Below the pieces are notes generated by a model. It ran no database searches. It had not been told where the DNA came from and saw only the letters and a program-made list of their open reading frames with translations. A stretch of DNA of 64,000 bases. Origin: Cognatilysobacter segetis. GTDB lineage: Bacteria; Pseudomonadota; Gammaproteobacteria; Xanthomonadales; Xanthomonadaceae. The translations under genes were made by a program, and so were the position numbers. This document shows positions 40,754 to 50,353 of this stretch, one piece after another; within the stretch, counting starts at the first letter, position 1, and the number at the start of each line of letters is the position of its first letter. The stretch is from contig NZ_SMRQ01000002.1 of the NCBI RefSeq assembly GCF_004359965.1, positions 1 through 64,000 on the forward strand, given 5' to 3'.

Positions 40754-41872
40754 ATGGCCTGGAATACGCCCGGCAGTGACAACGGCGACCCCGGACGACG
40801 CCCGCGTCGCGACCGCGGACTCGCGCCCACCGACCTGTTCGCACGACTCAAGTCGTGGTTCGACGGCTCGGGCGGTCCGGCCCGCTGGATTCCCCTGCTG
40901 ATCGGCATCTGGCTGGTCTTCAGCAGCTTCGTGCTGGTTTCCGAGCAGCAGCGCGGCGTGGTGCTCCGTTTCGGACAGTTCGTGCGCGTGCTGGGCCCGG
41001 GTCCGCACCTGAAGATGCCGTGGCCGATCGAGCACGTCGCGAAGGTCAATGCCACCCAGATCAAGACGTTCTCGCAGACCGTGCCGGTGCTCACGTCGGA
41101 CGAGAACATCGTGCACGTCGACATCAACGTGCAGTACCGCATCACCGACCCCGAGCTCTACCTGTTCGGCACCCGTGATGCGGACGAGGTGCTGAAGCAG
41201 GCCGCGCTGTCGACGGTGCGCGAGATGGTCGGCCGGTCCAGCCTGGACACGGTGCTCGGCGCGCGCAACGCGCTCGCGGTCGCGGCGCGCACGCGGCTGC
41301 AGGGCTCGTTGCAGGCCTACCGCACCGGCCTCGCGGTCACCGAACTCAACCTGCCGAATGCGCGTCCGCCCGAGGAAGTGAAGCCGGCGTTCGACGACGT
41401 CAACAGCGCGCAGCAGGACAAGGACCGCGTGATCAGCGAAGCGCGTGCCTACGCCGCGAAGGTCGTGCCCGAGGCGCGCGGCGACGCGGCGCGCATCCGC
41501 GCGACGGCCGAAGGCGAGCGCCTCTCGGCGATTGCGCGCGCGACCGGCGATGCGCAGCGGTTCTCGCTGCTGGTCGAGCAGTACAAGGCCGCGCCCGAGG
41601 TCACCCGCAAGCGCCTGTGGCTGGAGACGGTGCAGGACGTGATGGCCGAGAACCGCACGATCGTCGGCGGTGACTCGCGTCAGCTGATCTACGTGCCGAT
41701 GGCGCCGCCGCAGGCGTCGTCGAACCCCGTGGTGCCGCCGCTGCTGTCGCCGTCGCAGGCGCAGTCGGCGCCGGTGCTGGTGCCCGACATGCTGCCGACC
41801 GTGACCGCCGAGGCGGGCGGACGCGGCCCGCGCGCGCCCCGCGCACCGCGCGGCGCAGGAGCCGAACGATGA
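40754..41872 (+). CDS. hflK: FtsH modulator HflK
   Basis: A 372-residue SPFH/band-7 membrane protein that, with HflC, forms the large cage around FtsH and controls what it degrades. It has a Gly/Asp/Arg-rich N terminus (MAWNTPGSDNGDPGRRPR), one membrane helix (WIPLLIGIWLVFSSFVLV), the SPFH domain, and a coiled-coil with repeating Ala-Arg. The C-terminal region is Pro/Ala-rich. Its stop overlaps the hflC start by four bases. Confidence 0.94.
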   Translation: MAWNTPGSDNGDPGRRPRRDRGLAPTDLFARLKSWFDGSGGPARWIPLLIGIWLVFSSFVLVSEQQRGVVLRFGQFVRVLGPGPHLKMPWPIEHVAKVNATQIKTFSQTVPVLTSDENIVHVDINVQYRITDPELYLFGTRDADEVLKQAALSTVREMVGRSSLDTVLGARNALAVAARTRLQGSLQAYRTGLAVTELNLPNARPPEEVKPAFDDVNSAQQDKDRVISEARAYAAKVVPEARGDAARIRATAEGERLSAIARATGDAQRFSLLVEQYKAAPEVTRKRLWLETVQDVMAENRTIVGGDSRQLIYVPMAPPQASSNPVVPPLLSPSQAQSAPVLVPDMLPTVTAEAGGRGPRAPRAPRGAGAER

Positions 41873-42732
41873 GATATCCCGTCTGGATCGCCCTGGTCGT
41901 CGCGACCCTGTTCGCGCTCATGGGCTCGGTGTTCGTGGTGCCCGAAGGCCACGGCGCGATCGTGCTCAACCTCGGCCGGCTGTCGCGCACCGACATCGGC
42001 CCCGGCCTGCACTTCAAGTTCCCGCTGGTGGAGACCGCGCGCGTCTTCGACCGCCGCCTCAACGTGCTGCCCGCCGAGCCGGAGCGCTACCTCACGTCCG
42101 AGCGCAAGGACATCAGCGTCGACTTCTTCGCGGTCGGCCGCATCGAGAACCTGCGTTCGTTCTACCGCGCCACCGGCGGCGACGAGACGATCGCGATCGA
42201 GCGCCTCGCGCCGATCATCAAGGACGCGCTGCGCAACGAGATCAACACGCGCACGCTGTCGGAGGTGGTGTCGGGCGATCGCAGCCGGATCGTCGCGGGC
42301 CAGCTCGCCGCGATCAATCGCGGCGCGTCCACGCTCGGCGTGCGGATCCTCGACCTGCGCATCAAGCAGATCGACCTGCCGACCGACAGCAAGGTGATCG
42401 GCGACGTGTACAGCCGCATGAGCGCGCAGCGCAAGCAGGTGGCGAGCCAGCTGCGGGCCGAAGGTGCGGAGCAGGCCCAACGCATCAAGGCCGATGCGGA
42501 TCGCGACAGCTCGGTGATCGTTGCCGAGGCGGAGCGGGACGCGCAGCAGCTGCGCGGCCAGGGCGACGCGCAGGCGGCCCGCCTGTACGCCGATGCGGCG
42601 CAGCGCGATCCGGGCTTCTACGCCTTCCAACGCAGCCTCGAGGCGTATCGCCACGCGTTCTCGGGCGGGCAGACGGTGATCGTCGTCGACAAGAACGACC
42701 CGTTCCTGCAGTACCTCAAATCCGATCGTTGA
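41869..42732 (+). CDS. hflC: FtsH modulator HflC
   Basis: A 287-residue partner of HflK with one N-terminal helix (WIALVVATLFALMGSVFVV), then an SPFH domain (VVPEGHGAIVLNLG, LTSERKDISVDFFAVG), a long helix DSKVIGDVYSRMSAQRKQ, and the AEGAEQAQRIKADADRD coiled coil. The C-terminal sequence GQTVIVVDKNDPFLQYLKS is a family hallmark. It lies inside a chain of overlaps, four bases into hflK and one base (TGATG) into the next gene. Confidence 0.95.
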   Translation: MRYPVWIALVVATLFALMGSVFVVPEGHGAIVLNLGRLSRTDIGPGLHFKFPLVETARVFDRRLNVLPAEPERYLTSERKDISVDFFAVGRIENLRSFYRATGGDETIAIERLAPIIKDALRNEINTRTLSEVVSGDRSRIVAGQLAAINRGASTLGVRILDLRIKQIDLPTDSKVIGDVYSRMSAQRKQVASQLRAEGAEQAQRIKADADRDSSVIVAEAERDAQQLRGQGDAQAARLYADAAQRDPGFYAFQRSLEAYRHAFSGGQTVIVVDKNDPFLQYLKSDR

Positions 42733-42920
42733 TGGCGCGCGAGCTCCTGTCCGCGCTCTGCCTGGTCGCGGTGCTGGAAGGCCTGTTCCTGTTCCTCACC
42801 CCCGACGGGTGGAAACGCACGGCCGAGCGGCTGTACGTACTCAGCACCGGGCAGCTGCGGGTCTTCGGCGCGGTCGTGGTGGCGCTGGGCCTGCTGTCGC
42901 TCTGGGCCGTGCGCGGCTGA
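42732..42920 (+). CDS. DUF2065 membrane protein (YjeT type)
   Basis: A 62-residue protein with two membrane helices: LCLVAVLEGLFLFLTP and RVFGAVVVALGLLSLWAV around a basic GWKRTAERL linker. This matches DUF2065, found after hflC in many proteobacteria and of unknown function. It overlaps the hflC stop by one base, so it is probably translated with it. A TTG one codon earlier is another start. A terminator-like hairpin follows before purA. Confidence 0.85.
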   Translation: MARELLSALCLVAVLEGLFLFLTPDGWKRTAERLYVLSTGQLRVFGAVVVALGLLSLWAVRG

Positions 42921-44438
<1,518 letters not shown>

Positions 44439-44460
44439 GCCGCGTCCGAACGCGCCACGC

Positions 44461-44486
44461 ACGGAGCCGCCCACGGGCGGCTCCGT
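44461..44486 (+). terminator. Terminator after purA
   Basis: ACGGAGCCGCC, loop CACG, GGCGGCTCCGT, followed by CGTTCATGG. Strong stem, weak T tract. Confidence 0.7.
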
Positions 44487-44557
44487 CGTTCATGGCACGG
44501 CGCGCCATCGCGTCCGGGCACCGTATCGGCATCGACCGCTCACCCTCCCGAGGCGAC

Positions 44558-45274
44558 ATGGACCTTTCCGACGACACGCTACAGGCCTACGTCGACGGTG
44601 CACTGCCTGCCGACCAGGTCGGCCGCATCGAAGCGGCGATCGCGTCGGACGTGCTCGTGGCCGCGCGGGTGGAGCGCGCGCGGCACCTTCGGGCGCAGCC
44701 GCGTGGCGCGTTCGATACGCCATCGCGCGCGGCGGCGTCGCAGAGCGCGCCGCGGTCGACCCGCGCGCTGTGCGCCGCGAAGGTCGATGACGTCGTCGAC
44801 ACCCGCCGCGGGCCGGCATCGCCCCGCCGCCGCTGGCGCACCGCGGTGATCGCGCTGGCGGCGACGATCGGCGCCCTCGTGATCGCGCAGCGGCTGCGCA
44901 CCCCCGGCGCGGACATCGTCGTCGTCGACGGCGCGCTCGTCGCGCGCGGCGAGCTGCAGCGGCGTCTGGACGTCGGGTTGGCCGCCGAGTCCGATCCGTC
45001 CTCGACGGTATCGCTCGGGCTGACCTTCCGCGCGGTCGACGGCCGCGTCTGCCGGAGCTTCGTCGCGCGCGTCCCGCGCGTGGCCGGACTCGCCTGTCGC
45101 ACCGGCGGGGACTGGACCTTGCCGGTCGTCAGCGCGGTCGACGGCCGCGCCGACGCGCTCCCTTCGGCCGGCGACGTGCCTACCGAAGTGCTGGCGGCGA
45201 TCGAGCGGCGACTGCAGGGCGACACGTTCGATGCCGCGCGCGAACGGCGCGCGCGGGACGCCGGCTGGCGTTGA
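44558..45274 (+). CDS. Anti-sigma-factor-like membrane protein, no sigma factor adjacent
   Basis: A 238-residue protein. The N terminus (LSDDTLQAYVDGALPADQVG and IEAAIASDVLVAARVERAR) is typical of anti-sigma factors such as RsiW/ChrR types. One membrane helix is at about 91-107 (WRTAVIALAATIGALVIAQ). Unlike most, it lacks the Cys/His zinc site. The C-terminal half, about 130-225, would be periplasmic and has two cysteines (VDGRVCRSFV and LACRTGG). No sigma-factor gene is next to it: purA is upstream and a tiny gene downstream. The role is inferred only from the N-terminal pattern. Confidence 0.7.
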   Translation: MDLSDDTLQAYVDGALPADQVGRIEAAIASDVLVAARVERARHLRAQPRGAFDTPSRAAASQSAPRSTRALCAAKVDDVVDTRRGPASPRRRWRTAVIALAATIGALVIAQRLRTPGADIVVVDGALVARGELQRRLDVGLAAESDPSSTVSLGLTFRAVDGRVCRSFVARVPRVAGLACRTGGDWTLPVVSAVDGRADALPSAGDVPTEVLAAIERRLQGDTFDAARERRARDAGWR

Positions 45275-45335
45275 CCTGCACCTGCGCCTAACGCGACGCG
45301 CCTAGTCTGGAGCTTCCCACCGCGGGGCAGCGCCG

Positions 45336-45518
45336 ATGCGTCCACACCACACGATCCGCAGGATGCCGCGCGTGGCCGTGATGCTGATGCCGCTGGGTGC
45401 CAGCGGCTGCGACATGCTCGGCGAACTGTTCCGCGCGCCCGGTCTCGGGCTGGTCGTGCTGGTGGTGGTCGTGCTCGCGGCGATCGGCTTCATCGTGTCG
45501 CGGTCCGCGCGCCGCTAG
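45336..45518 (+). CDS. Small membrane protein, lipoprotein-like start
   Basis: A 60-residue protein. It reads MPRVAVMLMPLGASGCDMLGELFRAPGLG and then a strong helix LVVLVVVVLAAIGFIV with a basic SRSARR end. The cysteine after GASG may be a weak lipobox, so it could be a lipid-anchored or single-pass protein. Starts at 45336 or 45363 are both possible. I do not know its role. Its TAG stop overlaps the stop of the convergent modC gene in the palindrome CTAG. Confidence 0.6.
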   Translation: MRPHHTIRRMPRVAVMLMPLGASGCDMLGELFRAPGLGLVVLVVVVLAAIGFIVSRSARR

Positions 45519-46141
45519 CCGAGGCGGTGCACGTCCTGCGCGATGCGCGCGACCTCGTCGGCCACGTGACTGACGTAGATCATCGGCAGCGCGCTCTCGT
45601 CGCGCACGCGCTGCAGGTAGGGCAGCAGTTCCTCGCGGCGGTCGAGGTCGAGCATCGACAGCGGCTCGTCCAGCAGCAGCAGCCGCGGCTGCGTCAGCAA
45701 CGCGCGGGCCAGCGCGATGCGCTGGACTTCGCCGCCGGACAGCCCGGTGATGCGGCGCGCCATCAAAGGCGCGAGCGCCAGCAGTGCGGTCACGTCGTCG
45801 AGGGTGAAGCCGCCGGCCGTCGCCGTGCGGGCGCCGTAGAGCAGGTTCGCGCGCACGTCGAGGTGCGGAAACAGGCGGCCGTCCTGGAACACGTACCCGA
45901 TGCGACGGCGGTGCGCGGGCACGTCGATGCCGCGCTGCGCGTCGAAGAGTGTGGTGCCGTCGATCTCGATGCGCCCGCGCAACGGGCGCACCAGGCCCGC
46001 GATCGCATGCAGCAGCGAGGTCTTGCCGCTGCCCGACGCGCCGACCAGCGCGAGCACGCGGGCGTCGCTCGCGATGGAAACGCTGCGCTCGAACGTGCCG
46101 CGTCGCAGCGTGACGGCGATCCGGTGCACGGGCGCGCTCAC
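45515..46141 (-). CDS. modC: Molybdate ABC transporter ATP-binding protein, short form
   Basis: A 208-residue ATPase of the molybdate importer. It has Walker A GASGSGKTS, the signature LSGGEVQRIALARALL, Walker B LLLLDEPLSMLD and the H-loop VSHV. The usual ModC is about 350 residues because of a C-terminal MOP/TOBE domain that senses molybdate; this one stops right after the ATPase core, so it lacks the regulatory domain. It starts at GTG 46141, overlapping the modB stop by four bases. Such short forms exist in other genomes. Confidence 0.88.
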   Translation of the reverse strand: MSAPVHRIAVTLRRGTFERSVSIASDARVLALVGASGSGKTSLLHAIAGLVRPLRGRIEIDGTTLFDAQRGIDVPAHRRRIGYVFQDGRLFPHLDVRANLLYGARTATAGGFTLDDVTALLALAPLMARRITGLSGGEVQRIALARALLTQPRLLLLDEPLSMLDLDRREELLPYLQRVRDESALPMIYVSHVADEVARIAQDVHRLG

Positions 46142-46827
46142 GTGACGGCTTCCCGGCGCTGCCGTTGTGCGAGCCCTTCCGCCGCGAGCATCGCGACCAG
46201 CGATATCGCTACCGATACGCTGCACAGCGCCCAGACGCGCGCCTCCGCGCCCGGCACCTGGAGCAGGCCGTAGATCGCCGACGACAGCGTCTGCGTTTCG
46301 CCGGGAATGCTGGAGACGAACGTGATCGTGGCGCCGAACTCGCCGACCGCCTTCGCGAAGCCGAGCACCGCGCCGGCGACGATCCCGGGCCACGCGAGCG
46401 GCAGCGTGACGTCGCGGAACACGCGCCACGGCGACGCGCCGAGCGTGGCCGCCGCGTTCTCGAGGCGTCGATCGACCGATTCGATCGACAGCCGGATCGC
46501 ACGCACCATCAGCGGGAAGCCCATGACGGCACAGGCCAGCGCGGCGCCGGTCCAGCGGAAGGCGAAGGTGATGCCGAGCGTGTCGTGCAGCCACCCGCCG
46601 ATCGCGCCGCGCAGACCGAACACGCGCAGAAGGACGAAACCGGTGACCACGGGTGGCAGCACCAGCGGCAGGTGCACCAGCGCGTCGAGCACCAGCCGGC
46701 CGGGAAAGCGGCGTCGCGCGAGCAGCCAGCCGATCGCGACCGCAGGCGGCAGGCTGGCGATCGTCGCGGCGGTCGCGACCTTCAGGCTCAGCAGCACCGC
46801 CGCCGCTTCGTCGGTGCTGAGCATCAT
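46138..46827 (-). CDS. modB: Molybdate ABC transporter permease
   Basis: A 229-residue inner-membrane permease with five or six helices. The binding-protein-dependent transport signature is in ENAAATLGASPWRVFRDVTLPLAWPGI, with EFGATITFVSSIPGETQTLS after it, the ModB family tail. It overlaps modA by four bases (ATGA) and modC by four (GTGA), so the three genes are tightly coupled. Start is the first of two adjacent ATG codons. Confidence 0.93.
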   Translation of the reverse strand: MMLSTDEAAAVLLSLKVATAATIASLPPAVAIGWLLARRRFPGRLVLDALVHLPLVLPPVVTGFVLLRVFGLRGAIGGWLHDTLGITFAFRWTGAALACAVMGFPLMVRAIRLSIESVDRRLENAAATLGASPWRVFRDVTLPLAWPGIVAGAVLGFAKAVGEFGATITFVSSIPGETQTLSSAIYGLLQVPGAEARVWALCSVSVAISLVAMLAAEGLAQRQRREAVT

Positions 46828-47594
46828 GGTGGCGGCAGGAAGCCGTGGCGGCGGAACACCGCCTGCGCCGGCGGCGAACCGAGCCAGGCGACGAACTCCG
46901 CCGCGCGCGGATGCCGGCTCGACGCGATCCGCGCGGCCGGATACACGATCGGCGGATGCAGCGCCGCGGGCACGCGCGCGATGACGCGCACGCGCGGCTC
47001 GGCGCGCGCGTCGGTGGCGTACACCATGCCGAGCGCGGCCTCGCCGCGCGCCACGAGTTGCAGGGCGGCGCGGACGTTCTCCGCTTCGACCACGCGCGGG
47101 CGCAGCGCGGGCCATTCACCCAGCGATTCCAGCGTGGCGCGCGCATAGCGGCCGGCCGGCACGGCCGTCGTCAATGCCAGCGCGATGCGGCCGTCGCGAC
47201 CGAGCCGCGCGCGCAGGTCGACGCCGCGGCGCAGCGCGATCGCCGGCATGCGTCGAGCCGCGGGCGCAATGAGGACCAGCGCGTTGCCGGCGACGTCGCG
47301 CCGCGTCCGCGCGTCGATCAGACGCTGGTCTTGCAGCACGTCCATCCAGTCGCGATCGGCCGACACGAATGCATCGGCCGGCGCGCCGTCCCGCACCTGC
47401 CGGGCGAGCGCCGAACTCGCCGCGTAGCTGATGCGCACGGGCACGCCGTGGGTCCGCGTGTAGAGTGCGGCGGCCTCGTCGAGCGTCTCTTTCAGGCTCG
47501 ACGCGGCGAACACCGTCAGCGGCGCGGCCGACGCCGCCGTGGCGATGAACATCCACGACACGAACAGGAGCAGGGAGCGGACGAGGCGGGGCAT
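46824..47594 (-). CDS. modA: Periplasmic molybdate-binding protein
   Basis: A 256-residue substrate-binding protein. It starts with a signal peptide (MPRLVRSLLLFVSWMFIATA, then ASA) and the ModA family core: LTVFAASSLKETLDEAA, ISYAASSALARQVRDGAPADAF, VSADRDWMDVL, ALVLIAP and LGMVYATDA. The oxyanion is held by the serines in AASS and SSAL. The start at 47594 places the signal peptide normally. It precedes modB and modC, so the three form an importer for molybdate. Molybdenum-enzyme genes are not in this window. Confidence 0.93.
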   Translation of the reverse strand: MPRLVRSLLLFVSWMFIATAASAAPLTVFAASSLKETLDEAAALYTRTHGVPVRISYAASSALARQVRDGAPADAFVSADRDWMDVLQDQRLIDARTRRDVAGNALVLIAPAARRMPAIALRRGVDLRARLGRDGRIALALTTAVPAGRYARATLESLGEWPALRPRVVEAENVRAALQLVARGEAALGMVYATDARAEPRVRVIARVPAALHPPIVYPAARIASSRHPRAAEFVAWLGSPPAQAVFRRHGFLPPP

Positions 47595-47695
47595 GGCGGC
47601 GTTCGGCGACGATGCCGCATTAGAGCAGATGCCCGGCTTCACCCTGTCGCCCATGCCGCCGGGGTGCAATGGCCCGGCTCCACCGCGAGGACGCT

Positions 47696-50353
47696 ATGGC
47701 CCGCCCGACACCGACCACCACCGGCAACGCGCCGCGCCACGATGCCTTCGTGCATGTGCGCGGTGCGCGTGAACACAACCTGCGCGACGTCGACGTCGAC
47801 ATCCCGCGCGACGCGTGGGTGGTGTTCGCCGGCGTGTCGGGCTCCGGCAAGTCCTCGCTGGCCTTCGGCACGCTGTACGCGGAGGCGCAGCGCCGCTATT
47901 TCGAGTCGGTCGCGCCCTACGCGAGGCGCCTGATCGACCAGGTCGGCGTGCCCGACGTCGATTCGATCGAAGGCCTGCCGCCGGCGGTCGCATTGCAGCA
48001 GCAGCGGGGCACGGCGAGCGCGCGCTCGACGGTGGGCAGCGTGACCACGCTCTCGAGCCTGGTGCGCATGATGTATTCGCGCGCCGGCACCTACCCGCCG
48101 GGGCAGGCGATGCTCTACGCGGAGGACTTCTCGCCGAACACGCCGCAGGGCGCGTGCCCGCGGTGCCACGGGCTCGGTTACGTGTACGAGGTGACCGAGG
48201 CCTCGATGGTGCCCGACCCGACGCTGTCGATCCGCGAGAAGGCGATCGCCTCGTGGCCGCCTGCGTGGCACGGCCAGAACCTGCGCGACATCCTGGTCAC
48301 GCTCGGTTACGACGTCGACCGCCCGTGGAAGGACCTGCCGAAGAAGGATCGCGACTGGATCCTCTTCACCGAGGAGTCGCCGACGGTTCCGGTGTATCCC
48401 GGCTTCACGCCCGCGGAGACGCGCGCGGCGCTGAAGAAGAAGCTCGAGCCCGCCTACATGGGCACGTTCACCGGCGCGCGCCGCTACGTGATGCACACGT
48501 TCACCACCACGCAGAGCGCGCTCATGAAGCGGCGCGTCGCACGGTTCATGACCGGCAGCGCGTGCCCTCTGTGCGAAGGCAAGCGGCTCAAGCGCGAAGC
48601 GTTGTCGGTGACGTTCGCCGGCGTCGACATCGGTACGCTGTCGCAGCTTTCGTTCGACCGGCTCGCGAGGCTGCTGCAGCCGGTCGCGGAGGGCCGCTTC
48701 GACGATGTCGCGGCCGCCGAGCCGGGCGATGCCCGGGGCGCGCAGGCGACCCGGCGTGACCGCGCGCGCCGGGCCGCGGCCGGGCAGGCCACGCATGCGG
48801 CCGCGCCGGACATCCATCGCACCGGCACGCTCTCAGAAGAAAAACGCATCGCCGCGCAGCGGATCGCATCCGACCTGGTCGCGCGCATCGGCACCCTGCA
48901 GTCGCTCGGCCTCGGTTACCTGTCGATGGACCGTGCGACGCCCACGCTGTCGCCCGGCGAACTGCAGCGGCTGCGGCTGGCGACTCAGATCCGCTCGAAC
49001 CTGTTCGGCGTGGTCTACGTGCTGGACGAGCCGTCCGCGGGCCTGCATCCGGCCGACAGCGAAGCGCTGTTCGATGCGCTGCTGCAGCTGCGCGACGGCG
49101 GCAATTCGATCTTCGTGGTCGAGCACGACCTGGCGATGATGCGGCGGGCCGACTGGCTGGTCGATGTCGGGCCGGGCGCGGGGGAGCGCGGCGGGCAGGT
49201 GCTGTACAGCGGTGCGCCGGGCGGACTCGAGCGCATCGAAGCGTCGGAAACGGCGCGCTACCTCTTCGATCGCGCACCGCAGCCGGTGCGCGAACGCCGT
49301 GCGCCGTCGGGCTGGCTCGAACTCCGCGACGTCCATCGCAACAACCTGCACGAGCTCGATGCGCGCATCCCGCTGGGCGTGCTCACGGCGGTGACGGGCG
49401 TATCGGGCTCGGGCAAGTCCAGCCTGATCAGCCAGGCGCTCGTCGAGCTGGTCTGCGGCCATCTCGGCCACGAACCGGAGGACGACGAACCCGACGCGGA
49501 CGAAGGCCCCAGCATCGTGCAACGCACGCGCGGCCACCTGGCGGGTGACGTCGATGCGATCCGCCGGCTGGTGCGCGTCGACCAGAAGCCAATTGGACGC
49601 ACGCCGCGCTCGAACCTCGCCACCTACACGGGCCTGTTCGACCATGTGCGCAAGCTGTTCGCGGCGACGCCCGATGCGCGCCGTCGACGCTTCGATGCGG
49701 GGCGCTTTTCCTTCAACGTCGCCAAGGGGCGTTGCGAGACCTGCGAGGGCGAGGGCTTCGTAAGCGTCGAGCTGCTGTTCATGCCGAGCGTCTATGCCCC
49801 ATGCCCCACGTGCCACGGCGCGCGCTACAACGAGGCGACGCTCGCGGTGCGCTGGAACGGGCGGAATATCGCCGAGGTGCTGGGTCTGAACGTCGAAGAG
49901 GCCTGCGACTTCTTCGCCGATGAGCCCGCGGTGCGGCGGACGCTCGATGTGCTGCGCGACATCGGGCTCGGCTACCTCCGGCTCGGCCAACCCGCCACCG
50001 AGCTGTCGGGTGGCGAGGCACAGCGCATCAAGCTCGCCAGCGAACTGCAGCGCAGCCAGCGCGGCATGGGCCTGTACATCCTCGATGAACCGACGACGGG
50101 ACTGCACGCCGCGGACGTCGATCGCCTCATGGCCCAGCTGCACGGCCTGGTCGATGCCGGCAACACGGTCGTGCTCGTCGAGCACGAGATGCGCGTGGTC
50201 GCGCAGAGCGACTGGGTGATCGACGTCGGTCCGGGTGCGGGCGAGCAGGGCGGCAGGCTGGTGGCCTGCGGCACGCCGGCCGAGCTGGCGCGCAACGCCG
50301 ACAGCCGCACCGCGCCTTACCTGGCCGAGGTCATGGGCCGCCCACGCCGGTAG
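47696..50353 (+). CDS. UvrA-like ATPase (UvrA2-type paralogue)
   Basis: An 885-residue protein with two ABC ATPase cassettes, each with a Walker A (GVSGSGKSS, twice), a signature (LSPGELQRLRLATQI and LSGGEAQRIKLASEL) and a Walker B (YVLDEPSAG and YILDEPTTG). Cysteine pairs CPRCHG and CPLCEG lie in the first half and CETCEGEG with CPTCHG in the second, the zinc modules of UvrA. It differs from the 940-residue repair UvrA by its start and missing segments near the UvrB-binding domain, so it looks like the UvrA2 class, often linked to drug or DNA-damage resistance. The true uvrA is presumably elsewhere. The ATG at 47696 follows GAGG. Confidence 0.9.
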   Translation: MARPTPTTTGNAPRHDAFVHVRGAREHNLRDVDVDIPRDAWVVFAGVSGSGKSSLAFGTLYAEAQRRYFESVAPYARRLIDQVGVPDVDSIEGLPPAVALQQQRGTASARSTVGSVTTLSSLVRMMYSRAGTYPPGQAMLYAEDFSPNTPQGACPRCHGLGYVYEVTEASMVPDPTLSIREKAIASWPPAWHGQNLRDILVTLGYDVDRPWKDLPKKDRDWILFTEESPTVPVYPGFTPAETRAALKKKLEPAYMGTFTGARRYVMHTFTTTQSALMKRRVARFMTGSACPLCEGKRLKREALSVTFAGVDIGTLSQLSFDRLARLLQPVAEGRFDDVAAAEPGDARGAQATRRDRARRAAAGQATHAAAPDIHRTGTLSEEKRIAAQRIASDLVARIGTLQSLGLGYLSMDRATPTLSPGELQRLRLATQIRSNLFGVVYVLDEPSAGLHPADSEALFDALLQLRDGGNSIFVVEHDLAMMRRADWLVDVGPGAGERGGQVLYSGAPGGLERIEASETARYLFDRAPQPVRERRAPSGWLELRDVHRNNLHELDARIPLGVLTAVTGVSGSGKSSLISQALVELVCGHLGHEPEDDEPDADEGPSIVQRTRGHLAGDVDAIRRLVRVDQKPIGRTPRSNLATYTGLFDHVRKLFAATPDARRRRFDAGRFSFNVAKGRCETCEGEGFVSVELLFMPSVYAPCPTCHGARYNEATLAVRWNGRNIAEVLGLNVEEACDFFADEPAVRRTLDVLRDIGLGYLRLGQPATELSGGEAQRIKLASELQRSQRGMGLYILDEPTTGLHAADVDRLMAQLHGLVDAGNTVVLVEHEMRVVAQSDWVIDVGPGAGEQGGRLVACGTPAELARNADSRTAPYLAEVMGRPRR

